Shown one piece after another: positions 55,901-64,000 of a stretch of 64,000 bases of DNA. This stretch comes from Hirudinaria manillensis (lineage: Eukaryota; Annelida; Clitellata; Hirudinida; Hirudinidae), in contig CM067527.1 of assembly GCA_034509925.1 (NCBI GenBank), forward strand, positions 8,183,501 to 8,247,500, in the 5' to 3' direction. Every line of letters starts with the position of its first letter. The first letter of the stretch is position 1. Made by a program: the position numbers and the translations under genes. The notes beneath the pieces were generated by a model. It saw only the letters and a program-made list of their open reading frames with translations. It was not told the DNA's origin and did no database searches.

Positions 55901-58900
55901 AGTGACATTTGCTTCCATTTCGAAGATGCTCACCTTGCTCCCATGTGGACCAATATTTCAGCATCACTCCTCGACCAATAGGAATCCCTGCCTAGAATTA
56001 ACCTATTTCTCTTCCAATCACGTTGTTGTGCGACACATTGCAAAGGTCAACAAACATTTTCATGAATGAAAAATCTTACTCATTGACCGGGAATCAGTCA
56101 CCAACAACAACGAACGTATTTCAACGACAAGAATACAATTAAAGGACTCCTTTTAAGTTCACTTTTTGATAATAAATAATTATATGCTTCTTTAACTCAT
56201 TCATAAAAATTCAAAATTTCTTTCATTTATTCCAATTATTTTGGAAAATTCTTTTTATTTTTCAAATAAATCCTTTTTCTTCTAAAATTCCATAAAAAAC
56301 AAACTCTTTGTTAGCTTAAAAAATATTTTTTGCGGGGTTCATTCAACCTATGTATCTCTCACGGTGAAATAAGCATTTTAAGAGAGTAATTCGGTCTCAC
56401 AAAAGTAATTGTTGTCTGAAAACATGAAACACTTTAATAACAGCTCAAGGTCAGTCAACGTTTAGGCTTTCAGTCCATCACAGTCATCGTCATTATCATC
56501 AAGATCAGAATTGACGACTTCAGGATGTTAACTTTAATTTGTTCAGAAAATACAAGCAAATGTGGAATGATTGAAACGATTCTGTTATTGTTCTTTAAAA
56601 AAAAGCATCGAAAACCCTGTAATTGTTTACTTCAATTCTTAACCATTCTTAACCACCCTCATTTCAAAACTAATGGATTTTGAGCCGTGAACGAAAGGGA
56701 TTTCTGCAAATCCAATCAATCACTTTTATCCATCTGATAACTTTTCGTATTCACAGGCAGATATTTTAAATAAATTTTTAAATTTGCTGCTTAGAAACAT
56801 CGAATTTAAATCTTAATTCGATCTTTATTAATAAATAAAACAAAATAAAGCTTTGAAAGTAGAAGCAAGAAAGGCATGAAGTTAAAGATAATATTAAAGA
56901 TAAAAAAAATACAATTACTATTGAATGAAGTTTACCCAACGAAAGAATCATTTGCAGGTTACTTTGTGGTGATGCACGCCTACACTTATCCAGTCATCCA
57001 TCCTTTCATTTACATCTTGAGGATGATAAATACCTGGCTCCTGGTGCTTCTAACCATGGACAGATACTTGGCAGTCTGTAAACCCCTCCATGCTTATGCT
57101 TTGAGTTCCGTCAGGAGGACCTACTTTTGTCTCGTCGGTGTTGTCTCCTTCTCTGCTCTTTTCTGTCTGCCCAGGTTTTTTGAATCGCATACCAAGTGAG
57201 TCAAATTTTTATTAAATGATTCTCTTGTTACCAGCGCTTTGCACGTTAATTAATGAAATTAATGATTATCAGTAACTGTGGTTGTTACAGCTCAGCATTT
57301 ACATTAACCGGCTATATATAATATGCTGATAAATTTAATAGATTAACTTCATCCTGGATTAACATTAAATTAACATTGCATATTTCAAAATTCCTAATTT
57401 CATTACTTGTGAATAACAAAAATGATTTGAATATAATTTAAAATAATCACAAATTAAGGAATCTCGAAAAATATTACAGAAGGAATGAAGATGTGGTCAC
57501 AGATGGAGAACTGCAATTTTAAAATCTTTTATGAAACAAATGACAATTAATTAAATTAAGTTTAATTCCTAATTAAATAAAACAAGCTGGTCAACACGTT
57601 GAAGTTCAAAGAACTCGTAAATTGAGAGAAAATTGAAAACAACTCCTGAGAGGATTTCATTCCTTGAAAAAGGAGATTTAAATTTGGAATTAAAACATAA
57701 ATATTTGAAGACAATCTTAAAATAGAATTAAAACGTAAATGTTGAAAAATAAGCTCAGAGGAAAATTAAAACATAACACAAGTGAAATTAAAATATAAAT
57801 ATTTAAAAATAAACTAAAATTAAAACATGAATAATTGAAAGCAGATGTTTTGAATTCTTTTATCCAACTTTCCTCGCTCTTCCTTTTATACATTTAATAT
57901 TTAATTACTTAAAATTATTATTTATTTATTTAATTAGTTATATTTTAATAATTACGTCATTATAAGCATCTGATAAGCTATAAATAAGCTAATATTAAAT
58001 ATTCATTGTCGTAAAAATAACATGGGCATATGTCTCCCATTGAACAAGACTTTAAGAATATTTTTATTTTCAAATTTTCAAAATTCATAAAAATAATATT
58101 TTAATATAATATATTTTCATCCACAAATATATATTATTACACATATTCATTGTGTTAATGTTACTAATAAAAGCGACAAAGAATCTAATACCACCCATTC
58201 ATTCAATTTGATAGAAAGAACACCTCAATCTATGTATAGATAAATAAATTTTATTATTAAATTAAATTTATTAAAAATATTTTTATTTGCGAAAGAACTA
58301 CTTACCTAATCTTGAAGTAATATTTTACTTTGATTATGGTAATAAATACAAAAGGCAGGAAATGACATTTTTAGGCAGAAGCATCGCATTTGAAGATCTT
58401 TCAAAAGCATTTTTTTTACATTCCTTGTAAAATGCTAATTCAAAGAAAAGCAAATTGCGAGGCTTTTAGAATTTTTTGGTATTCCCAGAAGCAAATGTTT
58501 GCTTCAAAACGGATTTTTCAAATTAATTAGCTTTAATGCTAATTCATGGGTACATTAGCAGATTAATTAAGTCTGACTTTAATCCATAATCATAATATCA
58601 TAACATGTCTTTATAACTGCTTCACTTTTTTTTTAAATTTTGTTCTCAGGAATGAAAAGGATGGAAGGTACGGATTCAGAAACACAAGCTTCTTTGATGA
58701 CCACACGTACACGGTGGTCTACAGAATCTTCCTCTTCATTTGCTTCCAATACCTCGTACCAGGTGCCATACTCACCTGTATAAATACGAAAGTAATAATC
58801 CTGCTGAGAGCGTCAGACACGTTTCGTAAGAATCACTTGACCCCAAACACTCCTCAAGTTGCTCCCCCAAAGTACCTGAGAAAATGTCGCACGGAATGGG

Positions 58901-59325
58901 ACATCAGGATATCCGTGAACACCAAGGCACCGGCTCACGTCAACAGATCGGCTTTTCAATCGACTCGCAACATCACCATCATCGTAGCCATCGTGGTGAT
59001 GATATCCATTGTCTGCTTGATCGTTAACATGACGGCTCACATCATGTACTGCTTGGAGGCAAGATTCAAAGAACATCCGTTCATTAGCAGCCTCAACTTC
59101 AGCACCAGCAGAAGAATCGCTGCTCAGCTCAGCAACGTCCTCGTGACTTTCAATTCGGCTTCGAATTTCATTATTTACTGCTTCTGCAGTAAAAACTTCA
59201 GAACCCTGTTGTCTTCGTGTCTTTGCAGGAAGTTGTTGTGCATGAAATTCAGAGGGAGGAGCATCAATACCGAGATAGAGTGGGAACAACATTGGAGGAT
59301 GAGATTCGTGCGCAGAACCAATTGA
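52987..59325 (+). CDS. Rhodopsin-family GPCR, FMRFamide-receptor-like
   Basis: Three exons (52987-53326, 56958-57195, 58650-59325) encode 417 residues with seven hydrophobic segments. The N-terminus has an N-glycosylation site (ATNQTLD). TM1 is VSLPLSILGVVGNLLSLYIL with the conserved GN pair. TM2 holds RMLSVVDTLVLLFNLHL, and TM3 ends MDRYLAVCKPLHA (DRY intact). TM4-TM5 follow the FMRFamide-receptor pattern, with LPRFFE after TM4. TM6 is IVAIVVMISIVCLIVNMTAH, and TM7 reads FNSASNFIIYCFCSKNFR, so the usual NPxxY is NSxxNFIIY, as in the FMRFaR and GPR139/142 relatives. The tail is Cys-rich (CLCRKLLC), suggesting palmitoylation. The ligand is not determinable; a neuropeptide is likely. Introns of 3.6 and 1.5 kb are large for this window and hold mobile-element remains. 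The start ATG was chosen as the first in frame; an upstream exon is possible. Confidence 0.85.
54278..54590. mobile_element. Probable non-autonomous hAT element (MITE)
   Basis: The left end CAGGGGTCCCCAACCT matches the typical hAT terminal form CAGNGGTNNNCAAC. About 300 bp on, GGCCCCCATAAAGGACCCCT is a diverged inverse (AGGGGTCC pairs with GGACCCCT). There is no coding capacity between. An 8-bp target duplication is not visible, so the right boundary is approximate. It lies in the first intron of the GPCR gene. Confidence 0.45.
54865..55508 (-). mobile_element. LINE (CR1/Jockey-group-like) reverse transcriptase C-terminal fragment
   Basis: The minus strand at 55508-55077 reads the tail that follows the RT domain in many animal LINEs: a helical KFQTCLFMYNYEHNLLP segment, HSYNLRSSNQFR, and KGPFLFSSLP in place of the usual GPKxWNSLP. 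It ends with a LKKHIL-type segment and a stop. The RT core is absent, so this is a 5'-truncated copy. Downstream, 55076-54865 is probably its 3'UTR; no poly-A or tandem tail was recognised. It is inserted antisense in the GPCR intron. Confidence 0.7.
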
Positions 59326-61883
59326 AAGTTTCGCTTTCGATCTGAATCTTTATTCCCAGTGACTATTGTTTGACCTCTTTTATTTTTGTTTTGAACTGAA
59401 ACGTTCTAGTAACGATCATGATGATGATGATGATGATGATGGTGGTGGTAGTAATGGTAGTAGTGATGGTGATGATGATGGTGGTAATCGTGTTGCTTGA
59501 ATTTATGTGACAGTGACTACGGTAAAGAAATTGAAGATAACGATGATGAAGAACCCAATGATGATACCTCACTGATTAGTGTTGCCTCTCATGACATTCC
59601 AAAACATTACGTAGATTTATATTTTTAGCCAATTTATAAATTACCTTGACATTATCAAAACAATTTTATGTTGATTAATTGTCATTAATAATTAAATTAT
59701 TTAAAATTACGTTTGCAAATACAATCAGCGACCTAGTAAGTTATATTTGGCTTGCATTAAAATAACATCATTGTTAACACCATAGCAACATTATTACAAG
59801 TTCTGTTTATATGAATTATATATTTGAATCACATTTGTGTTATAACAATTATTAATGGTAATAAATTAAGATTTATTATGTATTTGAAAATGTAATCAAA
59901 TTTTAACCGCTTAATAATAATCGTATGGAAATCGATTTATTAATTTAATGCCGATTCCACAAGATATTTTCAAATTATTTAAGAATTGTTTGGAAAAGAA
60001 AATTCTTTTTCAATTCTTGAGTTCATAACCTTTCATATTTTTATGGAATTGGTGAAATTATAATAAAATGTAATTCATAATATTATTAATGTTTATAATT
60101 AGTTTGCAAATAATCACTTCAGTCTGTGTTTATTGTAAATCCATTCATTCATTGTAATGCTGTAATGATTTGAATCTTCCGTGGTTATTTTATTTTTATA
60201 ATATTATTTCATTGAAATGTCTTAATAATTATATTAATAATATTATCATTGCTATTACTAATTGTTATAATTTCGTTAATATTTAAATGACGAGTAACTC
60301 AACGTGTAATTGAACTTAACTTACTTTTGCCGAATTAATAATATATTGAATAAAAGATCAAATTAATTTTTGTAATTATTGTAAATAAGAGCATTAAAAT
60401 CATTTGTAAAAATACTTGTTCAAAATCTTGTATATATGCTGATATAAAGTTTTTATTTTTGTATTTATTGTGATTAAATCGAGTCATTCAAATATCAATT
60501 GCTGTTGTCTTTTAAATATGTTTTCAGAATTATTTTCATAATTATTAAATATGTTTGAAATTCTCATGTCATTCGAAACGAGTTCTTTGTGTTCGATGAA
60601 ACGCACCCCGACGACCCAGATTGGCTGACGTTAAATTTAGAATATCCTTTAAAAGCAAACCATCGACGAATGTCTGAATGATATTCCAAAATGGCAAACT
60701 AATGTCTAACATCTGAGATCTTGGCAACGTGCCATCTATCTTTTCATCCGCGCCAGGAAGCTTCTGATTGGTCGTATAAGTGGTCCAGAGAATGAACGGA
60801 AGTGCATTTTTAGTTTCGTGGGCTATTTTTAAAACCATGGTAACAATTGGAAGACGAAACTGAAAGTAACATCAAACTCGAAACAATAGCAAATGAAATG
60901 ATTTTAAGAATTTTTAATTATTTAAAATTCGTTGGGAAATGTTTTTCCGTTCGTTCATTGTTTCTGTGTGATTTTTTTTTCCGGTTAAAATTTCAGAGAA
61001 TTTCTTACAAATGATTAATGCTTTTAAAATTTTATTTTCACAGAAACTGGAAAAAAAAAACAAGAAAACAATATGCGTCAAGTACAAGAATCACGTAATA
61101 TGATCAAATTGTAGTCCTCGTGCATATTTTACGACTGTCAATTTGTTTCTGATTTTAAAGATGGATGTTTGGCTTTTAAAACGTTCTTCTGAAAAGTTAT
61201 CTCGAAGTTTTTCTTCCTACTTTCCCACTTTGTTTCTTATTCTGTTTGATTCGTCTCCATTCGTGTCATTAATTTTTAATTTTTAAAAGTTTAAAATGGA
61301 CGTCAGGTGCACGTCATTGTATTATGTAATGATACTCTACAGAATATTTATTTTCCTATTCCTGGAATGTAATAACATTTACAGGTGATTCATGCTCTAA
61401 TCACAGTGCTGTAAGGTTTTTACGCACATTCATTCGTGGGTCGTATTCACGCGAATGTACCATGCGTCATTCAGTCCAGTAAGAAATGCATCATGCATCA
61501 TTCAGTCCAGTAAGAAATGCATCATGCATCATTCAGTCCAGTAAGAAATGCATCATGCATCACCTCAGTCCATGCATCATCTGCCATACCACTCCGTGAA
61601 GTGAAGTGGAAATTAATCAAATAAATTGTTTTTTGCTTGAATTTCAACTGTCAGGAACTTCTTTTTTTAGGCTTTAAGTTTTGCATGACATATTGTTGAA
61701 ATTAAATATATTTATATATATTTTAAAAAAATATTTTCAGGGTTTTTAACTTTTCCCAAAATAATTGAAAGAAATGTGGGCCAGTCCTTTTAAAAAAAAT
61801 CAATAAACTATTATTTGATTAAACTTCGAGTTGATACATTTGCGCTTACATTTAACACAATTAATTTATTTATTTATTGACTA
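59326..61883. other. GPCR 3' flank, no recognised gene
   Basis: A GAT/GGT-rich tract lies at about 59417-59485. From 59580 the sequence is strongly AT-rich. A less AT-rich island at 60575-60840 is open on the minus strand (89 codons from ATG 60838, with KLPGADEKIDGTLPRSQML), but no family fits. An inverted CCAAT occurs at about 60767-60771. Confidence 0.5.
61462..61575. repeat. 31-bp minisatellite, three full copies and a partial
   Basis: Units start at 61462, 61493 and 61524, each of the form ATGCATCATTCAGTCCAGTA plus 11 further bases. The first unit differs only by ATGCGT for ATGCAT. A shortened fourth unit follows with CACCTCAGTCC. Unit boundaries fall at TGCATCATGCATC, so each junction has the palindrome ATGCAT. 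Confidence 0.95.
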
Positions 61884-62764
61884 AATAATAATAATAATCC
61901 GATAATTGGAATGAGTGATTGGACTTCAGCAGCGGTTCCAAGAGTTCCAAAAGTTCCATCTGGCCAATACATCAAATGCATAAAAGTCCGAGCGGCCGCC
62001 CTTCACTGCAGACTCCGAGCATCGAGATGGAATCCTCTGGCTTCAATGAGATGCGGGGAGGGCTATAATTCTTTCGAATCGCTGGGCCACATGATCCAGA
62101 GATGCCCGAGATCGGATGGTCCAAGGCATGAAAGACACAACGCTGTCGTTAGGGAATTAGAACGGGAATTACGAAAAAGGGACTATACTACGGTAATAGA
62201 GCCCCGTATTCCCACAGAAAAGGGACTCAAAATTCCTGATTTGTGTGCCTGGAGACGTGACCTCTACATAGTGACTGATTATGATTTAGACAAGTGTCAT
62301 GAGAGCAAGGTTTCAAAGTACGACATTAAAGATGTTCATGATTGGATGTTGAGGAATGCCCCAGTCGGCGTCCAAAGAATGCTTCCGAAGGTTGGCGCCT
62401 GCGTTTGCAACTGGAGAGGAGTCATGAGTGCAGAATCATACAGATTCTGGAGAGAGTGCGGCGCTTCGAAGACGAGTTTAATGTACGTTGTGCTCTCGGT
62501 TCTCAGTCACACTTGCAAAATCTGGAGGGCTCGCAGGTGCCCACTTCCGAGGGCAATCGCACTTTTTCGGACTGCGAATTCTCAATGACATTGGCAGTTG
62601 ACGTTACTCGGCGCGTTCGATCGCGATTTCACCTTCTGACCGAATGTCCAGGGTGATCTCGGGCCCTAGTGCGGACACTAAACTTTGGAGAGGCCGTCGG
62701 AATATTGTTGTTTGTGTTTTGGGTGTGAGGCCGAGAAAATAAAAGAAAAAATAATAATAATAAC

Positions 62765-62800
<36 letters not shown>

Positions 62801-62805
62801 CCGAT
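61884..62805 (+). mobile_element. 5'-truncated LINE with restriction-like endonuclease (R4/Dong-like), with target-site duplication
   Basis: The body runs from 61904 to about 62785. The bases (AAT)5 followed by CCGAT stand at the left edge (61884-61903) and again at the right edge (to 62805), the right copy merging with the element's own AAT-rich tail. This is the expected target-site duplication of target-primed reverse transcription. Only the 3' part of the element is present. The AAT context and the endonuclease type fit the R4/Dong clade, which is known to target TAA repeats. Clade assignment is inferred, not computed. Confidence 0.75.
61911..62588 (+). CDS. LINE C-terminal domain: zinc knuckle and restriction-like endonuclease
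   Basis: The 225-codon open frame starts just inside the element boundary, so its ATG is probably internal to the original ORF. Order: a short segment after the RT thumb (KVRAAALHCRLRA), a knuckle (RCGEGYNSFESLGHMIQRC) in which the second Cys of CxxC is Tyr here, then GPRHERHNAVVREL, and the endonuclease domain with the catalytic PD pair (KIPDLCAW), TDYDLD and KVSKYDIKD. Conserved Trp and Cys residues follow (CNWRGVMSAES). The frame is intact over its whole length with no internal stop, so the copy is fairly young. RLE-type LINEs (R2, R4, NeSL, Dong) share this layout. Confidence 0.8.
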   Translation: MSDWTSAAVPRVPKVPSGQYIKCIKVRAAALHCRLRASRWNPLASMRCGEGYNSFESLGHMIQRCPRSDGPRHERHNAVVRELERELRKRDYTTVIEPRIPTEKGLKIPDLCAWRRDLYIVTDYDLDKCHESKVSKYDIKDVHDWMLRNAPVGVQRMLPKVGACVCNWRGVMSAESYRFWRECGASKTSLMYVVLSVLSHTCKIWRARRCPLPRAIALFRTANSQ

Positions 62806-63385
62806 CTAATCGATTAATTAATAATCAATACTTAATTAATATTTAATATACTTATATTTAGCCAATCCTAATTAATTTGATTGAATATAGTTAATAATAC
62901 TTAATTAACAGAGTGTGATAAAAACAAAGATTCTTTTATTAAAGAGGTCAATGGAATGAGATGCTTGACTTGCATCCTGCGACAGTCACGATTTGAGACA
63001 TCGAGTAGAAAAATATAATCTGTTTTTCGCACAAATTATTGAAAGTGCCTTTCAATAGGTTGTTCATCCTTCAATGAATTGAATTCCATTAGGAATACAT
63101 GTCCAATATCAAGTCCATCGATGATGACGATGATGATGATAATAATAATAATACCTTGTTAATAACAGCAATAAAAACGGTATTAACAATATTTAACATG
63201 GTGACATTGCCATTTTATAATTAATAATAATATTAATTTTTTATAATTAATAATTGTAATAACTTTCTTAAATTAATAACAAAGTTCTCCTCGTTGGGAA
63301 TCATTTGGAATTTATAAACTGCTGCCCTGTTTTGCTTCCGATGCGAACAAGCGAATACTTGGACGGTGACGGTGAATGATTCGTG
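62806..63385. other. AT-rich spacer between the LINE and the minus-strand gene
   Basis: Mostly AT-rich, with a GAT/AAT run at about 63121-63152. No coding signal beyond the 3' flank of the minus-strand gene. Confidence 0.6.
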
Positions 63386-64000
63386 TCAGGAGTGCGTGTC
63401 CAGTTGTGCCACTGTGCCGTTGTGAGTCTTATTGAGTTCGTCGTAGATGAGGTAGATGGCAGCAAGAGGAGAGGTTCTGTGGAGGCTGACAGTTCCAGCT
63501 TCGTTGTCGCTTGACGAATTGGAATCTTGCCTCTTGGAGTGAACCTGTTGCATGGACAGTTGGAAAGACACGTCGTAGTTGGACCTCGAAAGGCTGAAAA
63601 TGTCTGAGCGTGTGGGCAGAGGCAGCCCAATGTGAGTGTCTTCGTCCAACTCGAAACTTGGGTTTCCATGTCCCTCGACTTCTTTCATCTCCATCGAGTG
63701 TCTCTTGGCCTCTTCCTCCTCAGACTTTCTCATTTTTCTTCGAATCAAAATGGCTACAGAAGTCATCGTCATCATAGGTTTTGTCATTATCGTCATCTGA
63801 TTTAGCACTATCACTACCACCATCGTCATCATTACCAGTCACCACAGGCATCGCTGTCAATGTCATCACCATCATCGTCGTCATCATCATCATCATCATC
63901 ATCATCATCAACAGCATCAGCGTCTACCTACCTCTTTTTGTGGAACGTGTAAGAAAAGACGACGATGCTTGTCGTGAGGAGTATAACTCCCGCCACGAAA
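63386..64000 (-). CDS. Unidentified single-pass membrane protein, C-terminal part (partial)
   Basis: Two minus-strand exons: 64000-63932, which runs off the window, and 63737-63386, joined in phase 2 across an intron rich in ATC repeats. The first exon encodes a membrane segment FVAGVILLTTSIVVFSYTFH followed by a basic stop-transfer HKKRKMRK. The rest is a hydrophilic cytoplasmic tail of about 110 residues, with an acidic/basic SEEEEAKRH stretch, SRSNYDVSFQLSMQQ and a Ser-rich RQDSNSSSDNEAG segment, ending VAQLDTHS. Type I topology is inferred. No domain is recognised in the tail, and the extracellular part lies outside the window. Splice sites (GTAGGT donor, CGAAG acceptor) are acceptable. 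Confidence 0.6.

Noticed and set aside
58813-59292. 159-codon minus-strand frame
   Set aside because: It is the antisense shadow of the last GPCR exon, whose plus-strand product has clear TM5-TM7 features.
63720-63917. Met-rich minus-strand frame
   Set aside because: It is intronic CAT/ATC repeat between two in-phase exons of the membrane-protein gene.

Overview
This is an AT-rich eukaryotic window, almost certainly from an invertebrate animal. The genes are split by many short GT-AG introns, intergenic DNA is full of ATT, GATT, ATGG and GAT microsatellites, and the gene set is metazoan: an axonemal dynein intermediate chain, a Na+/K+-ATPase alpha subunit, an oxysterol-binding protein, a FMRFamide-receptor-like GPCR and focadhesin. 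A protostome is plausible, but the window alone does not fix the phylum. Gene models below were joined by hand from splice signals, reading phase and protein similarity. Internal exon ends are mostly firm; first exons and UTRs are less certain.

Layout. At 1-3565 (minus) lies the N-terminal part of a charged coiled-coil protein, possibly troponin T-like, running off the left edge. A near-consensus RFX X-box (4042-4055) separates it from a divergent DNAI1 orthologue (4409-9983, plus). ATP1A follows (13124-18757, plus, 18 exons, 1001 aa), then OSBP (20146-24642, plus, 13 exons, 738 aa, with PH, FFAT and ORD). About 4 kb without a recognised gene leads to an intronless HNMT-like methyltransferase (28792-29586, plus). 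Mitochondrial ribosomal protein bL27m/MRPL27 (31700-32211) and a compact focadhesin (32869-40600, 27 exons, 1225 aa) follow. From 40.6 to 52.9 kb the window holds decayed repeats, a broken MULE-type transposase and simple repeats. A three-exon GPCR (52987-59325) has a first intron carrying a probable hAT MITE and a LINE reverse-transcriptase tail. Near the right end a 5'-truncated LINE with a restriction-like endonuclease sits in an (AAT)n tract with recognisable target-site duplications (61884-62805). The C-terminal end of an unidentified single-pass membrane protein (63386-64000, minus) leaves the window.

The genes do not form a pathway. They are ordinary nuclear genes that happen to be neighbours, mostly on the plus strand. 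The most notable points are the truncated R4/Dong-like LINE in an AAT microsatellite, the focadhesin that lacks a central block of roughly 500 residues, a 71-bp tandem duplication that copies a DNAI1 splice acceptor, the X-box between the divergent gene pair, and two diverged minus-strand repeat copies that each carry frame lesions.
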